A stretch of DNA of 64,000 nt from Pseudomonadota bacterium (GTDB taxonomy: Bacteria; Pseudomonadota; Alphaproteobacteria; Rhizobiales; Xanthobacteraceae), in assembly GCA_023387735.1 (NCBI GenBank), contig JAEWHP010000035.1:186001-250000 (forward strand), written 5' to 3'. Under the pieces are notes generated by a model that saw only the letters and a program-made list of their open reading frames with translations, had not been told where the DNA came from and made no database searches. Position numbers and translations under genes: made by a program. This document shows, one piece after another, positions 1 through 7,897 of the stretch (position 1 is the first letter of the stretch; each line of letters starts with the position of its first letter).

Positions 1-666
1 GGCCATGTAGCTGCCGCCGATATTGTGCAGCATGTTGCTGAAGGTGTAGGCGACCGCCGGCTTCAGGCCGCGCGACACGAACGGCGTGATCGAACTGTCG
101 CACGCCTTGATCTTCTGCGCGGCGGCCTCCAGGTCCTTGATGGTCGCCGGCTTCTCGACACCGCACTTCTTGAGGATGTCGGTGCGGTAATACAGGATCG
201 GTCCTTCGATGTTCATTGGCATGCTGGTGAGCTTGCCGTCGAAGGTCCCGGCCTTCAGCAACGCCTGGCTCAGGCCGGCATAATTGTAGTCCTTTGCCAC
301 CGCGTTCTTGGCCAGCGCCGAGAGGTCGCCATACCAGCCCGCGGCGGCGAACTGCGGTCCCTCGCGCGACGGCAACGTCATGAAGACGTCGATTTCGTCG
401 CTGCGTGCGTTCATGACCGTGACCAGCCGCTGACGCATTTGCTGCTCCTGGTAGCCGTCGACCTTGAGCGTCATGCCGGTCAGCTTCTCGAAGGCATCCT
501 TGTTGGTCAGGAGCGCCTGCGACACCGGATTGTTGTTGGCGAGAAAGGTCACGGTCTTGCCCTGGAATTTCTTCCAGTCGAAATCGGCCGCGCCGGCCGC
601 CGTCGTGACGGCTCCCAACGCAACGACGGTCACCGCGACACGCGTCGCTACTGTGCTTCCGGACAT
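1..666 (-). CDS. Sugar ABC transporter substrate-binding protein (partial)
   Basis: Periplasmic binding subunit of a carbohydrate-type ABC importer (extracellular solute-binding protein family 1). It reads from 666 down to the left edge as 222 codons without a stop, so the C-terminal half and any permease genes lie outside the window. Residues 1-26 look like a Sec signal peptide ending AGA; the mature part begins ADFDWKKFQG and later carries the segment PILYYRTDILKKCG, typical of sugar binders of this family. The start is fixed by GGGAGGA four bases upstream. It is divergent from a LacI regulator, with a LacI-type palindrome 48 bases upstream of this start, so it is probably repressed by that neighbour until its sugar is present. 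The actual sugar cannot be told from the sequence. Confidence 0.85.
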   Translation of the reverse strand, partial: MSGSTVATRVAVTVVALGAVTTAAGAADFDWKKFQGKTVTFLANNNPVSQALLTNKDAFEKLTGMTLKVDGYQEQQMRQRLVTVMNARSDEIDVFMTLPSREGPQFAAAGWYGDLSALAKNAVAKDYNYAGLSQALLKAGTFDGKLTSMPMNIEGPILYYRTDILKKCGVEKPATIKDLEAAAQKIKACDSSITPFVSRGLKPAVAYTFSNMLHNIGGSYMA

Positions 667-713
667 GTATTCCTCCCTTGCGTCCACCCGTGTCTGGTTT
701 GCCAGATCGAATA

Positions 714-727
714 TGTAAACGGTTACA
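714..727. promoter_or_regulatory. Candidate LacI-family operator 1
   Basis: TGTAAACGGTTACA is a near-perfect palindrome (12 of 14 bases) with the central CG typical of LacI-family operators. It sits between the divergent binding-protein gene and the LacI gene, and its half-sites match those of the perfect palindrome at 813-824. Confidence 0.6.
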
Positions 728-812
728 GACTACGCCCTAACTGCGCACTGTCAAGCGCGCGGAAGTCCCGTATTTGCTGGACAGATTACTGGATTGGCGC
801 CATCATTGTCGA

Positions 813-824
813 TGTAACGTTACA
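813..824. promoter_or_regulatory. Candidate LacI-family operator 2
   Basis: TGTAACGTTACA is a perfect 12-bp palindrome with a central CG. It ends 15 bases before the GTG chosen as start of the LacI gene, which would suit autorepression. It would lie inside the coding sequence if the upstream ATG at 774 were used, one reason to prefer the later start. Confidence 0.6.
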
Positions 825-839
825 GATGGCGAGTGCGAC

Positions 840-1874
840 GTGACAGAGGCACAGTCCGGGAGGTCGTCGAAACAAGGCATCCGCGCCGTCGCGGCGCGCG
901 CCGGCGTTTCGACGGCATCGGTCTCGCGCGCGCTCAACAGCCCGGACTCCGTCAGCGCAGAATTGCGTCGCCGCATCGACGAGGCGGTGCAATCGGTCGG
1001 CTATATCCCGCACGCTTCGGCGCGCGCGCTGTCGTCGCGGCGCACCCGCACACTTGGCGCCATCATTCCAACCATCGACAACACGATGTTCGCGCGCGGC
1101 ATCGCGTCGCTGCAGAAGTACCTGTCATCGGTCGGCTACATGCTACTGCTGACGACGAGCGGCTACGATCTCGATGCGGAGCTGGAGCAGGCACGCAACC
1201 TGATCAGCCGCGGCGTCGACGGCCTGGTCCTGCGCGGCGACTGTCACCACGATACGCTGCGCAAGCTGCTCGCCGACAATGCCGTCCCCTTCGTCAATGT
1301 CGGGGTCTACCGGCCGGATCGCCCCTACCCCTGCGTCGGCACCGACAACGAGGCGGCGGCGCATCGCGCCGCGATGCATGTCGTCGAACTCGGTCACCGC
1401 AGGATCGGCGTGGTGTCGGCGCTGCAGCGGAACAACGATCGCGCCAGCGCGCGCGTCGAGGGCTTTCGCCGCGCATTGTCAGAGAATGGAATCGAACTGC
1501 CGCCGCAATGGCACATCGAGGTGCCCTATACGCTCGACGACGCGCGCGAGGCGGCGCGCTACCTGCTCAATCTGGCCGACCGGCCCACCGCCGTGGTCTG
1601 CGGCAACGACGTGATCGCCTATGGCGTGCTGCTGGAAGCCGAACGCAGCGGCTTCGCGGTCCCCCGCGACCTTTCGGTCGTCGGCTTCGACGATCTCGAC
1701 TGGAGCCGCCATCTCAGGCCGAGCCTCACCACCATCCAGGTTCCGACCGGCGACACCTGGCAGCGCGCCGGGGAATATCTGGTCCGGCATCTGGCCGGCG
1801 AACAGACCATCATGCATCACGAGGTCGATTATTCCCTGATCGTCCGGGAATCGACCGCGCCACCGCGCGCCTGA
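840..1874 (+). CDS. LacI-family transcriptional regulator
   Basis: DNA-binding repressor of 344 residues, the usual LacI/GalR length. The helix-turn-helix lies at about residues 15-34 (VAARAGVSTASVSRAL), followed by the hinge (PHASARALSSRRT) and a periplasmic-binding-protein-like ligand domain that ends with VVGFDDLDWSRHLRPSLTT, the standard C-terminal signature. An ATG at 774 is also in frame, but it would add 22 residues of unrelated sequence and would include a palindromic operator; GTG 840 puts the HTH at the normal distance from the N-terminus. It lies between a sugar-type binding protein (divergent) and a dehydrogenase 24 bases downstream, so it probably controls a sugar or polyol uptake and oxidation locus. 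Confidence 0.9.
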   Translation: MTEAQSGRSSKQGIRAVAARAGVSTASVSRALNSPDSVSAELRRRIDEAVQSVGYIPHASARALSSRRTRTLGAIIPTIDNTMFARGIASLQKYLSSVGYMLLLTTSGYDLDAELEQARNLISRGVDGLVLRGDCHHDTLRKLLADNAVPFVNVGVYRPDRPYPCVGTDNEAAAHRAAMHVVELGHRRIGVVSALQRNNDRASARVEGFRRALSENGIELPPQWHIEVPYTLDDAREAARYLLNLADRPTAVVCGNDVIAYGVLLEAERSGFAVPRDLSVVGFDDLDWSRHLRPSLTTIQVPTGDTWQRAGEYLVRHLAGEQTIMHHEVDYSLIVRESTAPPRA

Positions 1875-1898
1875 CGCGAACGCATCAAGGAAGCCCCC

Positions 1899-2633
1899 AT
1901 GACCGCCCCGTTTTCACTGCCGCCAGGTTTTCATGCCGCCGTCGTCGGAGGCGCCGGCGGCATCGGCGCTGCGATCTGCAATCTCTTCTGCGACCTCGGC
2001 GCCACCGTGACGGCAACGGCCGTCGATGATGCCGCAATCTCGCGCTCGCAACTTCGTCCGCGCGCGGGGCTCTCCGTGCAGAAGCTTGACGTGACCAGCG
2101 ACGAGGCCGTTGAGGCATTCGCGAAGGCGCACGAACGCGTTGACGCGCTGGTCAATTGCGCAGGCATCCTTGCACGCGACAAGGAATACGAGATCGCGAC
2201 CTTCATGAAGGTGCTCGACGTCAACCTCACCGGCACCTTCCGGACCTGCATGGCGTTCCGCCCGGCGCTGGCGCGAACCAAAGGCTCGATCGTCAATATC
2301 GCGTCGATGAACGCGACGCTGGCGCTGCCGCGCATCCCGGCCTACTGCGCCAGCAAGGGCGGGGTCGTGATGCTGACCAAGGCGCTTGCGCTTTCGTGGG
2401 CGGAGGAAGGCATTCGTGTCAACGCCGTGGCGCCGGGCTACATCGAGACCAGCATCAACGAAGCCGGGCGGCAGGATCAGGTGCATTATCGCCGCATCGC
2501 CGACCGTACCGCGTTCAAGCGCTGGGGCCAGCCGGAGGACGTCGCCGGCGCGGTGGCGTTCCTGTGCATGCCGGCGTCGAGCTACGCCACCGGCACCGTC
2601 GTCGCTGTCGATGGCGGATTCCTCGCGGGCTAG
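1899..2633 (+). CDS. Short-chain dehydrogenase/reductase (SDR)
   Basis: NAD(P)-dependent oxidoreductase of 244 residues, classical SDR size. The cofactor-binding glycine motif GGAGGIG is at residues 17-23, VNCAG follows in the middle, and the catalytic Tyr and Lys are Y149 and K153 in YCASKGG. The C-terminus AVDGGFLAG is standard. It begins 24 bases after the LacI gene and so is probably co-transcribed with it; its substrate is likely a sugar or sugar-derived alcohol by context only. The stop codon overlaps the stop of the convergent deacetylase-like gene (2630-2633). Confidence 0.88.
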   Translation: MTAPFSLPPGFHAAVVGGAGGIGAAICNLFCDLGATVTATAVDDAAISRSQLRPRAGLSVQKLDVTSDEAVEAFAKAHERVDALVNCAGILARDKEYEIATFMKVLDVNLTGTFRTCMAFRPALARTKGSIVNIASMNATLALPRIPAYCASKGGVVMLTKALALSWAEEGIRVNAVAPGYIETSINEAGRQDQVHYRRIADRTAFKRWGQPEDVAGAVAFLCMPASSYATGTVVAVDGGFLAG

Positions 2634-3655
2634 CGCGCTTCCTCGAAACCACCTAGCGCGGCGGTGAGGTTGGCGCCGAGGATGTCGGAGAGATAGCCGC
2701 CCTCCTGGACGAGCACCGTCGGAAGGCCGAGTCGCGCGATCGCTGCGCCAATTCGCCGGAAGCCTTCGGTGGTCACTGCAAGTCCAGCCAGCGGATCGCG
2801 TTCGGAGGCATCGAGGCCGAGCGCAACCACGAGCGCCCCCGGCGCAAAGGCGCGGATGGTCTTTTCGGCCTCGTCGAGCGCCTTCATATAATCGTCATCG
2901 CCCGTGCCCTTCGGCAGCGGAATGTTCAGATTGGCGCCGAGCCCGGGGCCCGCGCCGCGCTCATGCGCATATCCCCACACATATGGATAGTAGAAGACGG
3001 GATCGGCGTGGATCGACACCGTGAGCACGTCTGCCCGCTCATAGAAGATGCCCTGCGTGCCGTTGCCGTGGTGCACGTCGACGTCGAGGATCGCGACGCG
3101 CTCATGCTTCAGCCGAAGCTGCGCCGCCGCCACCGCGCTGTTGTTGAGAAAGCAGAAGCCGCCCGCCATGTCGGCAAAGGCATGATGACCGGGAGGACGG
3201 CACAGCGCGTAAGCCGCGTCTTCGCCGTCGATGACGAGTTGTGCAGCCGTCGTCGCAACGTCGGTCGCCGCGCATGCCGCAGCCCACGTGCCGGGCCCGA
3301 TCGGACATCCCGTGTCGGCCGTGTGCCAGCCGAGGCGGCCGACGATGTGGGTCGGGTAGGTCGCGCCATACCGAACGGGATGGACGTTGGCGATCATCTC
3401 AGAACCGGCATCGCCCAGCGCAACCCAGTCGTCCCAGGCCTGTTCGAGAAAACGGAGATATTCGGCGCTGTGGACCCGTGCGCGCGGCCCCTGGCCGAAA
3501 ACCGTCGACGCGACCAGATCGTGCCTGCCGGCCTTCAAGCCCGCGAGCAATCGATCGGCGCGCTCGGGCTGCTCGGTGGTGCGCTTGACGACGCCCCGCA
3601 CCAGGAAGAATTGCGGATCGTGGCTGCGATGCAGTTCGGTGTATACGGCCTTCAC
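2630..3655 (-). CDS. Histone deacetylase-like / acetylpolyamine amidohydrolase family protein
   Basis: Zinc amidohydrolase of the arginase/deacetylase fold, about 341 residues. Family landmarks in order are RPPGHHA, CFLNNSAVAA, the metal and catalytic segment DVDVHHGNG (D191 to G199; D193 and H195 should be zinc ligands), a second Asp in GLDASERDP (third ligand) and the QEGGYL loop with the active-site Tyr. In bacteria such enzymes remove acetyl or other short acyl groups from polyamines or small amides; the true substrate is unknown. The frame is open up to 3919, but the first 88 residues are low-complexity Arg-rich sequence without family features; homology starts at KAVYTELH, so GTG 3655 is preferred, with GGTGG upstream. 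The stop overlaps that of the convergent SDR. Confidence 0.85.
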   Translation of the reverse strand: MKAVYTELHRSHDPQFFLVRGVVKRTTEQPERADRLLAGLKAGRHDLVASTVFGQGPRARVHSAEYLRFLEQAWDDWVALGDAGSEMIANVHPVRYGATYPTHIVGRLGWHTADTGCPIGPGTWAAACAATDVATTAAQLVIDGEDAAYALCRPPGHHAFADMAGGFCFLNNSAVAAAQLRLKHERVAILDVDVHHGNGTQGIFYERADVLTVSIHADPVFYYPYVWGYAHERGAGPGLGANLNIPLPKGTGDDDYMKALDEAEKTIRAFAPGALVVALGLDASERDPLAGLAVTTEGFRRIGAAIARLGLPTVLVQEGGYLSDILGANLTAALGGFEEAR

Positions 3656-4002
3656 GCCGACAGTTATTCCACCGACGGTACCGGGTTGTCCAGACCGGCG
3701 CGTCGGAGAGAAATCTATGCGCCGGCGGCCGGCAGGCTCGCAGCGGCGATGGCGACGATCTGGGCCAGCCGGCGTCCGATCCGGGACGACGCACCGCGCA
3801 GCATTGTTTGAACCTGTCGCATCTCGTGATCTTCCCTGTGCGGCCCTCAAACTGGGCGCACACGGAAAATGGTCCTGCGCGGCTAAGTAGTCGATATCCC
3901 TGCAAAAATAGCAATGCACGCCTCGTCCGGACGGCGATCCGCAGTGGCTTTGTTGCCGGAAACGAACCGCCCGCGAAAGGAATTTTCTCTCCCGATTCGG
4001 AC
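3656..4002. other. Intergenic stretch, no gene seen
   Basis: Upstream region of the deacetylase-like gene, downstream of the next minus-strand SDR. Open frames here are Arg-rich antisense or extension frames without family features. No hairpin terminator or clear operator was seen. Confidence 0.4.
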
Positions 4003-4839
4003 CTATAATCCGGTGATGCCGCTGTCGACCGCTAACGCCTGGGCGTTAACGTAGACGCTCTCGTCGGAGATGAAAAACAGTGCCGCATAGGCGATCTCCC
4101 AGCCCGTTGCCATCCGTCCAAATGGCGCGCCGGACGCACTTCGCGACGGCCGGCCGGCGCTGGTGTGACGCCCGAGCGGCGTATCGACCAGACCTGGATA
4201 GATGATGTTGGCGCGGATGCCGCGCCTTGCGCCTTCCTTGGCGACGTTCCGCATCAGGCCGCCGAGCGCGGCCTTCGACGTGTCATAGGCGATCAGCCGC
4301 GAACCGGAGCGGAGCGCCGCGATCGACGAGATGAACACGATCGAAGATCCGTCGGCCAAACGCTTGAGCGCTTTCCGGCAACACAGCATCGGCCCTGTCA
4401 GGTTCACCGCAAACGTGTCGTTCCACTCCTTCAGATCCACGCCGTCGAGGCCGAGCGCGCCGACCCCGATGCCGACGTTGAGCACCATCCCGTCGAGGCC
4501 GCCGAGCCCATCCATCGCCTCGTCGATCATCCGGTTGACATCGTCCTCGCGGGCGATATCGGCCTCAATCGAAAACGCCTGACCGCCCTCGGCTGCAATT
4601 CGTTGGACGGTGTCCTCCGCGCTGGCGCGGTTGACGTCGGCCACCGCGACCTGGGCCCCTTCCCGCGCAAACAACAGCGACATCGCCCGGCCGTTGCCGA
4701 CGGGGTCGGTAGCGGCATCGAACGTCCGCTGCCCGCCGCCGACGACAAGAATCCTGCGGCCCCGAAGGCGCCCGCGCCCCGGTGCCTCGCCTGCGGACTC
4801 CGCGCTTGGCTGGCGAACGTAACGGATCTTGTCTGACAT
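4003..4839 (-). CDS. Short-chain dehydrogenase/reductase (SDR)
   Basis: NAD(P)-dependent oxidoreductase of 278 residues. After a 28-residue polar N-terminal extension comes the cofactor motif RILVVGGGQR, then NVGIGVG in place of the usual NNAG, the serine strand FISSIAAL and the catalytic YDTSK. The C-terminal AVDSGITGL matches the SDR end. The odd NVGIG motif and the N-terminal extension set it apart from textbook members. The start ATG 4839 has a TGAGG sequence upstream; longer in-frame starts overlap the TetR gene. It lies 49 bases downstream of the TetR regulator gene on the same strand, so the two are probably one operon controlled by the paired palindromes at 5613-5653. Confidence 0.85.
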   Translation of the reverse strand: MSDKIRYVRQPSAESAGEAPGRGRLRGRRILVVGGGQRTFDAATDPVGNGRAMSLLFAREGAQVAVADVNRASAEDTVQRIAAEGGQAFSIEADIAREDDVNRMIDEAMDGLGGLDGMVLNVGIGVGALGLDGVDLKEWNDTFAVNLTGPMLCCRKALKRLADGSSIVFISSIAALRSGSRLIAYDTSKAALGGLMRNVAKEGARRGIRANIIYPGLVDTPLGRHTSAGRPSRSASGAPFGRMATGWEIAYAALFFISDESVYVNAQALAVDSGITGL

Positions 4840-4888
4840 GCTTTGCCTCACATCGTCTTTGCGCCGGGCCACGCCGCGCCGGGTGGCA

Positions 4889-5599
4889 TCAGCCCCGCGT
4901 CTCTTTCCCTGCTTTTCTTTTTCTTGCGATTGCCTTCCCCGGATTTGCCGCGCCGGATTCTCCGTCTCCGGCCCCAAGCAGAGACAGGAAGAACGCGAGG
5001 AAGTGATCGACAGCTTCAAGGACGTTCGCGTGCGGCGAAGGCTGCGCGCCCATGACATAATGTTCGAGGCGAATGTAGATCAATCCGGCTGACAACAGCC
5101 GCGCCATCTCGCGCGGGTCCGTCGTCGAGATCAAGCCGGCAAGCGCGAAACCGCGGAAATAGTCGGTCATCAGGCGCTGTTCGCGCGAATAGAATTGATC
5201 GGCGAATTTGGCGCGGATGCCAGGCACGCGGTTGCGTTCCGCCGTAATGACCTTCTGGAACTGGTGCTCGCGCGGGTCCGACCACTGCGCGACGAGATCG
5301 AGCGCAAACTGACGGCAGAACGCGGCGGGCTGACTGCTGAGCTGCCGGTAACGCGGCTCTTCCAGGCGGCTTGCCGAACTCGCGGGCCCGTACTCGCTGA
5401 CGATCGCCTCGAGGATGGCCGCCTTGCCCGCGAAATGATTGTAGAGGCTGCTTTCCCTGACGCCGACCCGCCGGGCCAGTTCGCGCATTGACGCGCCGCC
5501 ATACCCGCTTTCAGCAAACAGCTCCAGCGCTGCCGCAAGAATCCGCTCGCGGGTCGAGGGCGCGGCCATGTCGGCGGCGTTTGAGGCGTTCGCAATCAT
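4889..5599 (-). CDS. TetR/AcrR-family transcriptional regulator
   Basis: Repressor of 236 residues. The N-terminal HTH is clear: TRERILAAALELFAESGYGG, then MRELARRVGVRESSLYNHF, the classical TetR signature at about residues 16-60. The rest is an all-helical ligand domain and a basic tail (KAIARKRKAGKETRG). The start lies 14 bases from the nearer of two identical palindromes, so the gene is almost certainly autoregulated, together with the divergent binding-protein gene at 5716. The ligand is unknown; the context of an SDR, an amino-acid-type binding protein and a metallo-hydrolase suggests a small organic acid or its CoA ester. Confidence 0.92.
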   Translation of the reverse strand: MIANASNAADMAAPSTRERILAAALELFAESGYGGASMRELARRVGVRESSLYNHFAGKAAILEAIVSEYGPASSASRLEEPRYRQLSSQPAAFCRQFALDLVAQWSDPREHQFQKVITAERNRVPGIRAKFADQFYSREQRLMTDYFRGFALAGLISTTDPREMARLLSAGLIYIRLEHYVMGAQPSPHANVLEAVDHFLAFFLSLLGAGDGESGAANPGKAIARKRKAGKETRG

Positions 5600-5612
5600 C
5601 CCCGTTGACTAA

Positions 5613-5626
5613 CGAACGATCGTTCG
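5613..5626. promoter_or_regulatory. TetR operator copy 1
   Basis: CGAACGATCGTTCG is a perfect 14-bp palindrome in the divergent promoter between the TetR gene (start 5599) and the binding-protein gene (start 5716). An identical core recurs at 5639-5652, 26 bases away centre to centre. Confidence 0.8.
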
Positions 5627-5637
5627 ATAGTCAATAG

Positions 5638-5653
5638 ACGAACGATCGTTCGT
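5638..5653. promoter_or_regulatory. TetR operator copy 2
   Basis: ACGAACGATCGTTCGT is a perfect 16-bp palindrome sharing the 14-bp core of the site at 5613-5626. Two identical palindromes in one divergent promoter are a strong sign of cooperative TetR binding that shuts both directions. Confidence 0.8.
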
Positions 5654-5715
5654 TTATGCCTGGGACGATCGCCGAGCCGCCCCAGAGAGGCGGAAGAATG
5701 CAGGGAGGAATACCG

Positions 5716-6927
5716 ATGCGCCGCTTTCGAGGAATCCATTTGCACGCCATGAGCATCGCATTATCGATGCTCGCGATCCCGGCGCAGGCGCAATCCACTC
5801 CGAAATACGACATCGGAGCAACCGACAAGACCATCAAGATCGGAACCACGGCCCCACTCAGCGGCCCGGTCTCCGCCTTTGCGCAGATTGCCAAATCCGC
5901 CGAAGCCTATTTCAACAAGGTCAATGACGAGGGCGGCGTGAACGGGCGGCGCATCCAGATGATCATCGTCGACGACGCCTACAGCCCTCCCAAGACCGTC
6001 GAGCAGACGCGGCGACTGGTCGAAAGCGACGAAGTGCTGCTGATATTCGGCGGCGTCGGCACACCGACCAACAGCGCCGTGCACAAGTATCTCAACGACA
6101 GGAAGGTGCCACAACTGTTTCTGGGCTCGGGCGCAGCAAAGTGGGATGACCCGAAGAATTTCCCATGGACCGTGGCGTGGCAACCGACCTATCGCGACGA
6201 AGCGATCGCCTACGCCAAGTACATCAAGGCGAGCCACCCGAATGCGAAGGTGGGCGTCCTCTATCAAAATGACGATCTGGGAAAGGACTACCTGAAGGCG
6301 CTGGAGGAAGGGATGGGCGGCAGCGACAAGATCGTTTCCAGGGCCCCCTATGAAACCACCCAGCCTACCATCGACACCCAGATATTGCTGCTCAAGAGCA
6401 GCGGTGCCGATGTGGTGCTGTTGGCGGCGACGCCGAAATTTGCTGCGCAGGCAATCCGCAAGATCGGCGAGATCGGATGGAAGCCGACGACGATCCTCTC
6501 CAACGTATCGGCATCGATCAGCGGCGTGCTCGAGCCGGCCGGCCGCGAGAATTCGACAGGCGTGATCTCGAGCCAATACCTGAAGGACAGCACCGATCCC
6601 GGATTGAAGGATGACCCGGGCTACAAGGAGTGGCTGGCGTTCATGAACAAGTATATGCCCGATGCCAACAAGAGCGACTGGCTCAACGTCTACGGCTACA
6701 CGATCGCGCAGACATTGGTCGCAACGCTCAAGGCGGCCGGCAACGACCTGACGCGCGCCAACGTCATAAAGCAGGCGACCAGTTTGAAGGATCTACGGTT
6801 GCCGATGCTGATCAACGGCACCGCCGTCAACAATACGTCGGAACGCTACACACCGATGACGAGCCTGCAGCTGATCCGCTTCGATGGCGCGCGATGGGTT
6901 GGCTTCGGCGATCTGCTGCGAAACTGA
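5716..6927 (+). CDS. Branched-chain amino-acid-type ABC substrate-binding protein
   Basis: Periplasmic type-1 binding protein of about 403 residues (Leu/Ile/Val-binding family, LivJ-like). A signal peptide ends at about PAQAQS, followed by the family opening TIKIGTTAPLSGPVS and later NEGGVNGR-type (DEGGVNGRRIQMIIVDD) and VLYQNDDLGKDY segments. ATG 5716 is chosen because GGGAGGA lies just upstream; an earlier ATG at 5698 would put that ribosome site inside the gene. No permease or ATPase genes follow, so it must share a transporter encoded elsewhere or act as a sensor. Such orphan members often bind aromatic acids or other carboxylates rather than amino acids. Divergent from and probably controlled by the TetR gene. 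Confidence 0.9.
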   Translation: MRRFRGIHLHAMSIALSMLAIPAQAQSTPKYDIGATDKTIKIGTTAPLSGPVSAFAQIAKSAEAYFNKVNDEGGVNGRRIQMIIVDDAYSPPKTVEQTRRLVESDEVLLIFGGVGTPTNSAVHKYLNDRKVPQLFLGSGAAKWDDPKNFPWTVAWQPTYRDEAIAYAKYIKASHPNAKVGVLYQNDDLGKDYLKALEEGMGGSDKIVSRAPYETTQPTIDTQILLLKSSGADVVLLAATPKFAAQAIRKIGEIGWKPTTILSNVSASISGVLEPAGRENSTGVISSQYLKDSTDPGLKDDPGYKEWLAFMNKYMPDANKSDWLNVYGYTIAQTLVATLKAAGNDLTRANVIKQATSLKDLRLPMLINGTAVNNTSERYTPMTSLQLIRFDGARWVGFGDLLRN

Positions 6928-6975
6928 GGCATCGGCAGACCCTCCCGACTTCTGGCTCATCCGTGGAGACCGTCA

Positions 6976-7866
6976 GTGCGGCAATTGAAAATCGGCGACA
7001 TGCGAATCGATCGGCTGGTCGAGATCGCGGCACTCCCGCTCGACAAGGAGTTCCTGTTCGCCAACGTCACCGACGAGGTCATCGCGGCCAACCGGTCCTG
7101 GCTCGATGAACGATTCATCGAGCCAGGAACAGGCCGCTTCATTCTCAGCCACCATTCATATGTGGTGCGCACGCCGCGGTGGACTGCGATCGTCGACACC
7201 TGCTGCGGCAATCACAAGGAACGTCCGGGCGCACCGTTCTGGCACCGGCTCAACCAGCCCTATCTCGAAAACATGCAGGCGCTCGGCGTGCACCCTGACG
7301 AGGTCGACTTCGTCATGTGTACCCATCTGCATGTCGACCATGTCGGCTGGAACACGCGACTGGTCGACGGAAGCTGGGTACCGACCTTTCCCCGAGCGCG
7401 CTACCTGATGGGACGCACGGAATATGACCATTGGGATCGGCAGCATCGGTCGAACCCCGGAAGCGTGGTCAACCGTGGATCATTCGTCGACTCGGTCCTC
7501 CCCGTCGTTGCGACCGGACAGGCCGAATTTGTCGACACCGATCACTGCGTGTTCGACGATCGCGAGGCCGCGCTCCGCTTCGTTGCGGCACCCGGCCACA
7601 CCATCGGGAATATGATGATCGACCTCAGCGGCGGCTCCGATCGCGCGGTCATCTCCGGGGACGTGATCCATCACCCGATCCAATGCGCCGCACCCTGGCT
7701 GTCGAACGCGGCGGATTTTGACCGCGAAGCGGCGCTTGCGACGCGCATCAAACTGCTCGAGGAACTCGCAGGAACGCCGAGTATTCTGCTGCCAGCTCAT
7801 TTTCCAGCGCCGACGGCCGGGCGGGTGATTTCATGCGGCACGGCTTTTAGATTCGATTTTCTCTAG
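6976..7866 (+). CDS. MBL-fold metallo-hydrolase
   Basis: Metallo-beta-lactamase-fold hydrolase of 296 residues. The metal motif is HLHVDHVGWN (the family's HxHxDH), preceded by VDTCCGNHK and followed by APGHTIGNM and SGDVIHHP, which supply the further metal-binding His and Asp residues. This layout is seen in the lactonase/quorum-quencher and arylsulfatase-like groups; the substrate is not deducible. It starts at GTG 6976, 48 bases after the binding-protein gene, and is probably in the same TetR-controlled transcript, so it may hydrolyse the imported compound (for example a lactone or ester). Confidence 0.85.
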   Translation: MRQLKIGDMRIDRLVEIAALPLDKEFLFANVTDEVIAANRSWLDERFIEPGTGRFILSHHSYVVRTPRWTAIVDTCCGNHKERPGAPFWHRLNQPYLENMQALGVHPDEVDFVMCTHLHVDHVGWNTRLVDGSWVPTFPRARYLMGRTEYDHWDRQHRSNPGSVVNRGSFVDSVLPVVATGQAEFVDTDHCVFDDREAALRFVAAPGHTIGNMMIDLSGGSDRAVISGDVIHHPIQCAAPWLSNAADFDREAALATRIKLLEELAGTPSILLPAHFPAPTAGRVISCGTAFRFDFL

Positions 7867-7897
7867 ATCGCGGTGGCTGACGCGTCAGCACAGCAGG

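Noticed and set aside
25..843. A 272-codon plus-strand frame across the left-edge region
   Set aside because: It runs antisense through the sugar-binding protein, which has a signal peptide and ribosome site, and then into the LacI promoter.
4009..4014. A TATAAT sequence that looks like a -10 box
   Set aside because: It lies at the 3' end of the SDR gene with no plus-strand gene start following it.
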